A stretch of 64,000 nucleotides of DNA from Streptomyces sp. NRRL S-244. Its GTDB lineage: Bacteria > Actinomycetota > Actinomycetes > Streptomycetales > Streptomycetaceae. Under the pieces are notes generated by a model. It did not search any database. It worked only from the letters and a program-made list of their open reading frames with translations, and was not told the origin of the DNA. Numbering within the stretch: position 1 is the first letter of the stretch; every line of letters starts with the position of its first letter. Location: the NCBI RefSeq assembly GCF_000717915.1, contig NZ_JOCX01000002.1:62001-126000 (forward strand), in the 5' to 3' direction. The translations under genes were made by a program, and so were the position numbers. Shown here piece by piece: positions 8,037 through 15,359 of this stretch.

Positions 8037-9545
8037 GTGGGACGACATAGTCGCAAGGGGCCCGCTCCGGCCCCCGCCCCTGTCCGCCCGGAGCCGGCAC
8101 CGGAGGCGGAGCCCGCGCAGGCGTTCCCGTACGAGGAGCGGGCCCCGTACGCGGAGCGCCTGCCGTACGAGGAGTACCCGCCGTACGAGGAGCAGGCCCG
8201 GTACGAGGAGCAGGCCCCGTACGCGGAGCAGTCGGTCTTCGAGGAGCGCCGCCCTTACGGGGAGCAGCGCGCGTACGGCAACGGGAACCGGCCGTACGAA
8301 GAGCAGTGGCCCTCCGGCGGGTACCCCGCGTACGAGGAGCCGCGCGGCGGCCACCCCGAGCAGCGCGAGCCCGGCGGCGCGTGGGGCGCGGGGTCCGACG
8401 CGGTGTACGGGGACTGGCGCGGCGTACCGCGGGCGCGGCAGTCCCCGTACAACGCGTCGGCCGCCACCGTGCTGGACAGTGACACCCCGGCCTTCGGCAC
8501 CCCCGCGGTCGGCTTCCCGCAGGTGACCATCCCGCAGCCCGCGGCCGCGCCCGACCCCCTGACCTCCACCGGAGCGCAGCGCCTGGTGCCGGGGCCGCGT
8601 GCGCCGATGGCCGCGGCGGCCGCGGCCCCGGCCGCTCCCGCCGAGCCGCTCGCGCCGGCCGGGCCCACCGCTCCCACCGCTCCCGACGAGGAGCCGCCCG
8701 CCTCCGGGCGCGGGCGGAAGGCCCGTACGTACACCGGGATGGCCGCGGCGGCCCTCACCACCGCGCTCGCCGTCGTCGTCGCCGTGCAGATGGCCAGCGA
8801 CGGCGACAGCACCTCCTCGCCCACCGCACGCTCCGCCGGCGACACCCAGAAGCGCGCCGAGCCCGGCAAGTCCGCCGCGTCCCGCTCCGACGGCCGGGCG
8901 ACCCCGGCGGCGTCCGCCGCGCCGGCCGCGCCGGCGGTGGAGCTGTCGTACGAGCAGAAGATGGCCCAGCAACTGCCCATCGACGAGAAACTGAAGGGGC
9001 CCGGCACCTTCGACACCGTCCCCGGGGTGGCGCCGGCGCCCGGCAAGGGCAAGAAGATCCGCTACCGGGTCGACGTCGAGCAGGGGCTCGGCCTGGACGC
9101 GCAGCTGTTCGCCGAGGCCGTCCACCGCACCCTCAACGACGACCGCAGCTGGGGCCACGGCGGGACGAAGACCTTCGAGCGGGTGCCGGGCGGCGAGGCC
9201 GACTTCGTCATCACGCTGGCCAGCCCCGGCACCACCGGCGTGTGGTGCGCGAAGTCCGATCTGGACACCACCGTCGACAACGTCAGCTGCGACTCCGCGT
9301 CCACCGAACGGGTCATGATCAACGCGTTCCGCTGGGCGCAGGGCTCGGCGACGTACGGCGCGGACCAGATGTTCGCGTACCGGCAGATGCTCATCAACCA
9401 CGAGGTCGGCCACCGGCTCGGGCACGGGCACGTGAACTGCCAGACCCCGGGAGCGCTCGCGCCGATCATGCAGCAGCAGACGAAGTCCCTCGACATCGGC
9501 GGGATCCAGTGCAAGCCCAACCCCTGGGTGTTCCCGGGGAGTTGA
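8037..9545 (+). CDS. DUF3152 membrane-anchored protein, metzincin-like
   Basis: A 502-residue protein with three parts. Residues about 30-100 are a Tyr/Glu/Gln-rich repeat (units like PYEEQ and PYAEQ). A single membrane helix follows at about 230-250 (MAAAALTTALAVVVAVQM). The C-terminal DUF3152 domain (about 335-500) carries HEVGHRLGHGH, which has the HExxHxxGHxH zinc layout of metzincin peptidases, and ends in IQCKPNPWVFP. The domain should lie outside the membrane. Four cysteines in this part may form disulfides. GTG start 5 nt after the hydrolase stop. Peptidase activity is inferred from the motif, not known. Confidence 0.85.
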   Translation: MGRHSRKGPAPAPAPVRPEPAPEAEPAQAFPYEERAPYAERLPYEEYPPYEEQARYEEQAPYAEQSVFEERRPYGEQRAYGNGNRPYEEQWPSGGYPAYEEPRGGHPEQREPGGAWGAGSDAVYGDWRGVPRARQSPYNASAATVLDSDTPAFGTPAVGFPQVTIPQPAAAPDPLTSTGAQRLVPGPRAPMAAAAAAPAAPAEPLAPAGPTAPTAPDEEPPASGRGRKARTYTGMAAAALTTALAVVVAVQMASDGDSTSSPTARSAGDTQKRAEPGKSAASRSDGRATPAASAAPAAPAVELSYEQKMAQQLPIDEKLKGPGTFDTVPGVAPAPGKGKKIRYRVDVEQGLGLDAQLFAEAVHRTLNDDRSWGHGGTKTFERVPGGEADFVITLASPGTTGVWCAKSDLDTTVDNVSCDSASTERVMINAFRWAQGSATYGADQMFAYRQMLINHEVGHRLGHGHVNCQTPGALAPIMQQQTKSLDIGGIQCKPNPWVFPGS

Positions 9546-9577
9546 CGGGAAAGGGTGGTGAATGGCGCGATACCGCG

Positions 9578-9606
9578 TTGACAACTTGTCCGATGATCGG
9601 TAATTG
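9578..9606 (+). promoter_or_regulatory. Consensus promoter of the peptide-transport operon leader
   Basis: TTGACA (9578-9583), a 17-nt spacer and TAATTG (9601-9606). The start of transcription would fall at or within a few bases of the ATG at 9615, so the leader peptide would be translated from a leaderless message. Confidence 0.75.
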
Positions 9607-9614
9607 TTCTCCGC

Positions 9615-9710
9615 ATGTCGCACCGCCACACCACCGCCGCGAGCGCCGCCATTGAGCTGGCGCTGCTTGGTGTGACCGCGCACAGCGTGGCCGACATCCT
9701 CTGTCGCTGA
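9615..9710 (+). CDS. Putative cysteine-sensing leader peptide (31 aa)
   Basis: A 31-codon ORF starting MSHRHTTAASAAIEL and ending in SVADILCR just before the TGA. It sits directly behind a consensus promoter and ahead of an intrinsic terminator (9754-9789) and the peptide ABC transporter genes. Short peptides with a terminal Cys-Arg are known in actinobacteria before sulfur and cysteine-related genes. Ribosome stalling at the single Cys codon (residue 30) would report Cys-tRNA supply. Both the promoter spacing and the gene order support real translation. The role as an attenuator is inferred. Confidence 0.7.
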   Translation: MSHRHTTAASAAIELALLGVTAHSVADILCR

Positions 9711-9753
9711 CGCCCACCCGATCGCGCCGCGACTTCTCCTTTTCGCTTCCCTC

Positions 9754-9795
9754 GCCGCGCCCGGGTGCATCCATGCCCGCGGGCGCGGCTTTCTC
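9754..9795 (+). terminator. Terminator-attenuator between leader peptide and ABC transporter
   Basis: GCCGCGCCCG (9754-9763) pairs with CGGGCGCGGC (9780-9789), followed by TTTCTC. It lies 43 nt after the leader-peptide stop and 140 nt before the lipoprotein gene, so it would stop transcription before the transporter unless an alternative fold forms. Confidence 0.7.
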
Positions 9796-9935
9796 ATTCC
9801 ACCGGCCACCGGCATGCAGCCATGCAGGCGTGCTGCCGGTTTCCGACTGCTGACCGCTGCCCCTCGCGTGGCTCTTTCCGTCATTCCATTCGGTGCCCAA
9901 CGCCGAGCAATCCACGCCGAGAGGTCCCTTTTCCC

Positions 9936-11669
9936 ATGCTCCGTCAGTCCCAGACATCGCGCCGCGTGGCCGCGGTCGCCGTCAGCCTCGTCCTGGCCGG
10001 AGGCGCCGCGGCGTGCGGGCCCAAGGACGCGGCGGACCAGTCCTCCGGCAAGGCGGGCGCCGCGGGCGGCGCCCCGCAGAAGGGCGGCACCCTGACCGTC
10101 CTCAACTCCGAGCCGCAGAACGACTTCGACCCGGCCCGCCTCTACACCTCCGGCGGCGGCAACATCCCCTCGCTGGTCTTCCGTACCCTCACCACCCGCA
10201 ACCGCGAGGACGGCGCCGCCGGCACCAAGGTCGTGCCCGACCTGGCCACCGACACCGGCAGGCCCAACGCCGACGCCACCGAGTGGACGTACACGCTCAA
10301 GGACGGGCTGACGTACGAGGACGGCACCCCGATCACCAGCGCCGACATCAAGTACGGCATCGAGCGGTCCTTCGCCGCCGAGCTGTCGGGCGGAGCCCCG
10401 TACCTGCGGGACTGGCTCGTCGGCGGGGAGAGCTACGAGGGCCCGTACAAGGACGGCGGCAAGGGCCTCGACTCGATCCTCGTGCCCGACGCGAAGACGA
10501 TCACCTTCAAACTGCGCAAGCCCGAGGGCGAGTTCCCCTTCGTGGCCACGCAGACGCAGTTCGCGCCCGTCCCCAAGGCCAAGGACACCGGGGTGAAGTA
10601 CGAGGAGCACCCCGTCTCCTCCGGCCCGTACAAGGTCGTCAAGAACGAGAACGACGGCGAGCACCTCACCCTGGAGCGCAACGAGAACTGGGACCCGAAG
10701 ACCGACGAGGAGCGCAAGGCCTACCCGGACCGCATCGACGTCCGCTCCGGGCTCGACGCCGCGGTCATCAACCAGCGGCTGTCCACCAGCTCGGGCGCCG
10801 ACGCGGCCGCCGTCACCACCGACACCAACCTGGGGCCGGCGGAGCTCGCCCAGATCGGTGACAACAAGGAGCTGGCCGGCCGCGTCGGCACCGGGCACTT
10901 CGGCTACGTCAACTACCTCGCCTTCAACCCGAAGGTCGCCCCCTTCGACAACCCGAAGGTGCGCCAGGCCATCTCGTACGCGATCAACCGCACCAGCGTG
11001 ATCAACGCGGCCGGCGGCTCCGCGCTCGCCGAGCCGGCCACCACCTTCCTGCCCTCGCAGAAGGCCTTCGGCCACACCCCGTACGACCACTTCCCGGCGG
11101 GCAAGGCGGGCGACCCGGCCAAGGCCAAGGAGCTGCTGAAGGAGGCCGGCTTCCCGGACGGGCTGAGCATCACCCTCACCCACTCCACCGCGCAGAACCG
11201 GCAGACCAGCCCCGAGGTCGCGACCGCCGTCCAGCAGGCGCTCGCCGCCGCCGGGATCACCGTCAAGCTGGAGGGCCTGGAGAACAACGCGTTCAACGAG
11301 AAGCGCTGGGACGCCAAGAACACCCCCGGCTTCTTCCTCTCCCGCTGGGGAGCCGACTGGCCCTCCGGCGGCCCCTTCCTCGCGCCGATCTTCGACGGCC
11401 GGCAGATCGTCACCAACGGCACCAACTACAACCACGCGCAGCTGAACGACCCGGCCGTCAACGCCGAGATCGACGAGATCGCCAAGCTGACCGACCTCGC
11501 CGAGGCGGGCAAGCGCTGGGGCGCGCTCGACAAGAAGATCGGTGAGCAGGCCCTCGACGTGCCGCTCTTCCACCCGGTCTACAAGCGGCTCGTCGGCAAG
11601 GACGTCAAGAACGTCGTGATCAGCGACTGGACCGGCGTCCTCGACGTCTCGCAGGTCTCCGTCAAGTGA
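9936..11669 (+). CDS. Peptide ABC transporter substrate-binding lipoprotein (SBP family 5)
   Basis: A 577-residue DppA/OppA-like lipoprotein that captures peptides or similar solutes outside the membrane. A signal peptide ends in the lipobox LAGGAAAC with Cys27 as lipidation site. Family motifs are visible: GGTLTVLNSEPQNDFDP, the YTLKDGLTYEDGTPITSADIKYGIER stretch, and FNPKVAPFDNPKVRQAISYAI. The ATG at 9936 is chosen because GAGAGG precedes it and the signal peptide starts there. It overlaps the permease gene by 4 nt (GTGA). Four genes form one operon behind a leader peptide and attenuator. The length is normal for the family. Confidence 0.93.
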   Translation: MLRQSQTSRRVAAVAVSLVLAGGAAACGPKDAADQSSGKAGAAGGAPQKGGTLTVLNSEPQNDFDPARLYTSGGGNIPSLVFRTLTTRNREDGAAGTKVVPDLATDTGRPNADATEWTYTLKDGLTYEDGTPITSADIKYGIERSFAAELSGGAPYLRDWLVGGESYEGPYKDGGKGLDSILVPDAKTITFKLRKPEGEFPFVATQTQFAPVPKAKDTGVKYEEHPVSSGPYKVVKNENDGEHLTLERNENWDPKTDEERKAYPDRIDVRSGLDAAVINQRLSTSSGADAAAVTTDTNLGPAELAQIGDNKELAGRVGTGHFGYVNYLAFNPKVAPFDNPKVRQAISYAINRTSVINAAGGSALAEPATTFLPSQKAFGHTPYDHFPAGKAGDPAKAKELLKEAGFPDGLSITLTHSTAQNRQTSPEVATAVQQALAAAGITVKLEGLENNAFNEKRWDAKNTPGFFLSRWGADWPSGGPFLAPIFDGRQIVTNGTNYNHAQLNDPAVNAEIDEIAKLTDLAEAGKRWGALDKKIGEQALDVPLFHPVYKRLVGKDVKNVVISDWTGVLDVSQVSVK

Positions 11670-12523
11670 CCGCGACCCTCCGGCAGCCGGCGGCGCCCCT
11701 CCTCGCCCGGCTGACCGGCCAGGACCCGAACGCGTACCACGACGGGCTCGTGGACTCGGCGCGCGGCGGCGTCCCGCTCGGCTCCCTCGGCGGGATCTCC
11801 GCCGACCACTGGCTCGGCGTCGAACCAGGCACCGGACGCGACCTGTTCGTCCGGCTGCTGTACGGAGCCCGGATCTCCCTGCTCGTCGCGCTCGGCGCCA
11901 CCGGCGTGCAGATCCTCGTCGGAGTCGCCGCCGGACTGGCCGCCGCCCTCGGCAACCGCTTCACGGGCCAGCTCATCGGCCGGCTCACCGACGTGATGAT
12001 CGCCCTGCCCGCGCTGGTGTTCGCCATCGCGCTCACCGCCGTCGTCCCCGGCGACTTCCCGCGCCCGCTGCTGCTGATCCTGGTCATCGGCCTGCTGGGC
12101 TGGGGCTCGACCGCCCGGATGGTCCGGGCCCAGACCCTGGCCCTGCGCGAGCTGGACTTCGTCGCCGCCGCCCGGCTGTCCGGCAACAGCACCCTGCGCA
12201 TCGCGCGCCGCGAACTGCTGCCGTCCCTGGCCGCGCCCGTCATCACGTACGCGGCGATCCAGGTGCCCACCAACATCGTCGCCGAGGCCTCGCTGTCCTT
12301 CCTGGGCGTCGGCGTGAAGCCGCCGACCCCCTCCTGGGGGCAGATGCTGTCCAGCGCCCAGACCTGGTTCCGCGCCGACCCCCTCTACGTCCTGCTCCCG
12401 GCCGGGCTGCTCTTCGTCACCGTGCTCGCGTTCACCGTGCTCGGCGACGCCGTCCGCACGGCCCTCGACCCGCGCGAAGGCTCCCGCCTGCGGATCGGCA
12501 CCGGAAAGGAGGCCGCGGCGTGA
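11666..12523 (+). CDS. Peptide ABC transporter permease, DppC-like, lacking the first membrane helix
   Basis: A 285-residue inner-membrane permease of the BPD_transp_1 type. The core is intact: LGVEPGTGRDLFVRLLYGARIS, four to five helices, the EAA-type loop (ELDFVAAARLSGNSTLRIARRELLPS) that docks the ATPase, and a final helix. The N-terminus is short: after MTATLRQPAAPLLARLTGQD there is no hydrophobic helix, whereas DppC/OppC proteins carry a helix before the conserved PNAYHD-like region. The GTG start overlaps the lipoprotein stop (GTGA), so no extra coding sequence is hidden upstream in this frame. It overlaps the next permease by 4 nt. Confidence 0.9.
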   Translation: MTATLRQPAAPLLARLTGQDPNAYHDGLVDSARGGVPLGSLGGISADHWLGVEPGTGRDLFVRLLYGARISLLVALGATGVQILVGVAAGLAAALGNRFTGQLIGRLTDVMIALPALVFAIALTAVVPGDFPRPLLLILVIGLLGWGSTARMVRAQTLALRELDFVAAARLSGNSTLRIARRELLPSLAAPVITYAAIQVPTNIVAEASLSFLGVGVKPPTPSWGQMLSSAQTWFRADPLYVLLPAGLLFVTVLAFTVLGDAVRTALDPREGSRLRIGTGKEAAA

Positions 12524-13512
12524 CCCGCTTCGTCCTCGGCCGGATCGGGGGAGCGCTCGTCGTGCTGCTCGCCCTGTCCGTCACCGTCTACCTCCTCTTC
12601 TACGTCGCCCCCGGCGACCCCGCCCGGCTCGCCTGCGGCGAGCGCTGCAATCCGGTGCAGGTCGCCCAGGTGCGCGAGCAGCTCGGCCTGAACGACTCGG
12701 TGGTCGTCCAGTACCTGCACTTCCTCCAGGGGCTGTTCACCGGCCGGGACTACTCCGGCGGCGCCGGGCTGGTGCTGCACTGCGACGCGCCCTGCCTGGG
12801 GTTCTCGTACCAGAACGACCAGCAGGTCACCGAGCTGCTGCTGGACCGGCTGCCGGCCACCCTGTCGCTGGCGCTCGGCGCCCTGGTGATCTGGCTCGTC
12901 GTCGGCGTCGGCACCGGACTGCTGTCCGCGCTGCGCCGCGGGGGGCTGACGGAACGCGCCCTGACCGTGCTGACCCTGGCCGGGACCGGGACGCCCGTGT
13001 TCATCCTCGGACTGCTGCTGCTCATGGCGGTCTGCGCCTACCTGCAATGGCTGCCTTTCCCGACGTACGTGCCGCTCGGCGAGGACCCCGAGCAATGGGC
13101 CTGGAACATGCTGCTGCCCTGGATCACGCTCGGCGTCTTCGAGAGTGCCAAGTACGCCAGGCTCACCCGCAGTTCCACCCTGGAGACGCTCGCCGAGGAC
13201 CACATCCGCACCTTCCGCGCCTACGGGGTGGGCGAGCGCGCGATCGTCACCCGGCACGCGGTGCGCGGGGCGGTGGCCCCCGTGATCGCACTCAGCGCCG
13301 TGGACTTCGGCACGATGATCGGCGGCGCCGTGCTCACCGAGTCGCTGTTCGGGATCCCCGGGCTCGGCAAGACGCTGATCGACGGGGTGCGGGTCGTGGA
13401 CCTGCCGGTGGTGGTCGGCGTCGTCCTGGCCATCGGCGCGGCCGTGGTCGTCGCGGGAGCCGTGGCCGACCTGCTGTACGCACTCGCGGACCGAAGGGTG
13501 GCGCTGACATGA
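12520..13512 (+). CDS. Peptide ABC transporter permease, DppB-like
   Basis: A 330-residue permease of the DppB/OppB type. The N-terminal helix (RIGGALVVLLALSVTVYLLFYVAPGDPA) is followed by an outside loop with four Cys residues, then helices carrying the EAA loop (RTFRAYGVGERAIVTRHAVRGAVAPVIA) and FGIPGLGKTLIDGV. It pairs with the DppC-like permease. The GTG start overlaps the preceding stop by 4 nt and its own stop overlaps the ATPase start (ATGA). Translational coupling across the operon is therefore likely. Confidence 0.93.
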   Translation: MTRFVLGRIGGALVVLLALSVTVYLLFYVAPGDPARLACGERCNPVQVAQVREQLGLNDSVVVQYLHFLQGLFTGRDYSGGAGLVLHCDAPCLGFSYQNDQQVTELLLDRLPATLSLALGALVIWLVVGVGTGLLSALRRGGLTERALTVLTLAGTGTPVFILGLLLLMAVCAYLQWLPFPTYVPLGEDPEQWAWNMLLPWITLGVFESAKYARLTRSSTLETLAEDHIRTFRAYGVGERAIVTRHAVRGAVAPVIALSAVDFGTMIGGAVLTESLFGIPGLGKTLIDGVRVVDLPVVVGVVLAIGAAVVVAGAVADLLYALADRRVALT

Positions 13513-15179
13513 GCGGGTTGCTGGTGGAGGTCGCCGGTCTCGCGGTCGACTTCCCGGTCGACGGGCCCGCGCAGTACGTACGGGCCGTCGACGGGGTCTC
13601 CTTCACTCTGGAGGCGGGCGGCGCCCTGGGCATCGTCGGCGAGTCCGGCAGCGGCAAGTCCACCGTCGCCGCGGCCCTGCTGGGACTGCACCGCGGGACC
13701 GGCGCCCGGATCGGCGGCTCGGTCCGGGTCGGCGGCACGGACGTCGGCGCGGCCCCGGCCGCGGAACTGCGCGCGCTGCGCGGGGGCACCGCCGCCATGG
13801 TCTTCCAGGACCCGCTCAGCTCCCTGGACCCGTACTACGCCGTCGGCGACCAGATCGCCGAGGTGTACCGGATCCACGCGGACGTCTCGCGGCGCGCCGC
13901 GCGGGCGCGGGCGGTCGAGGTGCTGGACCGGGTGGGCATCCCCGACGCGGTGCGCCGCGCGCGGGCGCGCCCGCACGAGTTCAGCGGCGGCATGCGGCAG
14001 CGGGCGCTGATCGCCATGGCGCTGGCCTGCGAGCCGCGGCTGCTGATCGCCGACGAGCCGACCACCGCGCTCGACGTCACCGTGCAGGCCCAGATCCTGG
14101 AGCTGCTGCACGGGCTGCGCGAGGAGCGCGGGCTCGGGCTGGTCCTGGTCACGCACGACGTGGGCGTGGCGGCGCAGAGCGTGGACGAACTGCTGGTCAT
14201 GCGGGACGGCGCCGCCGTGGAACGCGGCCCGGTGGGGCGGGTCCTGACCGCGCCGGCCCATGCGTACACGAAGGATCTGCTGGCGGCCGTACCGAGGCTG
14301 GACGGTCCGCGGGAGCCGCGGCCGGCCGGCCCGGCAGCCGGCGCCGAGCCGGGCGTGCCCGTCGTCGAAGCCGTCTCGCTGCGGCGGGAGTTCGGGCGGG
14401 GCAAGCGGCGCGTCGCCGCCGTCGGAGGGGTCTCGCTCTCCGTACGGGCGGGGGAGACGCTGGGCATCGTGGGGGAGAGCGGCAGCGGCAAGAGCACCCT
14501 GGGACGGATGCTCGTCGGCCTGCTGGAACCCGGCTCCGGGCAGGTCCGCCACGACGGCCGGGCGACCGCGGGCGTGGTCCCCGGAGTCCAGATGGTGTTC
14601 CAGGACCCCGCGTCCTCCCTCAACCCGCGCCGCACCGTCGGCGAGTCCATCGCCGACCCGCTGCGTGCGGCGGGGGAGCGCGACGAGGCCGCGATCCGGG
14701 CCCGGGTCGGGGAACTCCTGGTCCGCGTCGGGCTGGAGGCCGGGCACCGCGACCGCTACCCGCACGAGTTCAGCGGCGGCCAGCGCCAGCGGGTCGGCAT
14801 CGCCCGGGCCCTGGCGCCGCGGCCGCGGCTGATCGTCTGCGACGAGCCCGTCTCCGCGCTCGACGTGACCACGCAGGCACAGGTCACGGCCCTGCTGGCC
14901 GAGCTCCAGCGGGAGCTGGGGATCGCGCTGGTCTTCATCGCGCACGACCTCGCCGTGGTCCGGCAGGTCAGCGACCGGGTCGCCGTCATGCGTGGCGGTC
15001 TGGTGGTCGAGGAGGGCCCGGCGGACGAGGTGTACGACCGCCCCCGGCACGCGTACACGCGGCAACTGCTGGCCGCCGTACCGGCCTTGGCGGCCGCCGT
15101 GCCCGCCCTGGGGGGCGCTGTGCCTGCCCTGGGGGGCGCGGGAGGCGCGGTGGGTACGGGAGGCGCGGGAGGCGCCTGA
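13509..15179 (+). CDS. Fused double ATPase of the peptide ABC transporter (DppD-DppF fusion)
   Basis: A 556-residue cytoplasmic protein joining two ABC ATPases that are separate DppD and DppF proteins in many bacteria. Each half has Walker A GESGSGKS, a Q-loop VFQDP, a signature (FSGGMRQR and FSGGQRQR) and Walker B (LLIADEPTTALDV and LIVCDEPVSALDV). It energises the two permeases upstream. The ATG overlaps the permease stop. The last 35 residues are low-complexity repeats of the type PALGGAVPALGGAGG, apparently a recent repeat expansion. A terminator hairpin follows at 15260. Confidence 0.93.
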   Translation: MSGLLVEVAGLAVDFPVDGPAQYVRAVDGVSFTLEAGGALGIVGESGSGKSTVAAALLGLHRGTGARIGGSVRVGGTDVGAAPAAELRALRGGTAAMVFQDPLSSLDPYYAVGDQIAEVYRIHADVSRRAARARAVEVLDRVGIPDAVRRARARPHEFSGGMRQRALIAMALACEPRLLIADEPTTALDVTVQAQILELLHGLREERGLGLVLVTHDVGVAAQSVDELLVMRDGAAVERGPVGRVLTAPAHAYTKDLLAAVPRLDGPREPRPAGPAAGAEPGVPVVEAVSLRREFGRGKRRVAAVGGVSLSVRAGETLGIVGESGSGKSTLGRMLVGLLEPGSGQVRHDGRATAGVVPGVQMVFQDPASSLNPRRTVGESIADPLRAAGERDEAAIRARVGELLVRVGLEAGHRDRYPHEFSGGQRQRVGIARALAPRPRLIVCDEPVSALDVTTQAQVTALLAELQRELGIALVFIAHDLAVVRQVSDRVAVMRGGLVVEEGPADEVYDRPRHAYTRQLLAAVPALAAAVPALGGAVPALGGAGGAVGTGGAGGA

Positions 15180-15259
15180 GGTACGAGGGCCGCAGGCCCT
15201 TTCTAGCGCGCTCGAACGCGGACCGTGGGCGAAAGTTACGACTCTTCACCCCTTCCGGT

Positions 15260-15287
15260 GGCGCGACGGACAACCGTCCGTCGCGCC
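15260..15287. terminator. Intrinsic terminator of the peptide ABC operon
   Basis: A 12-bp stem GGCGCGACGGAC against GTCCGTCGCGCC with loop AACC, followed by TTC, 80 nt after the ATPase stop. Confidence 0.8.
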
Positions 15288-15359
15288 TTCGGCATATCCG
15301 CTTGAGTTTCCCGCGGCGGGTCACCGGTCCACGGCGACCGCCTGAACGGGAGATCGGGG

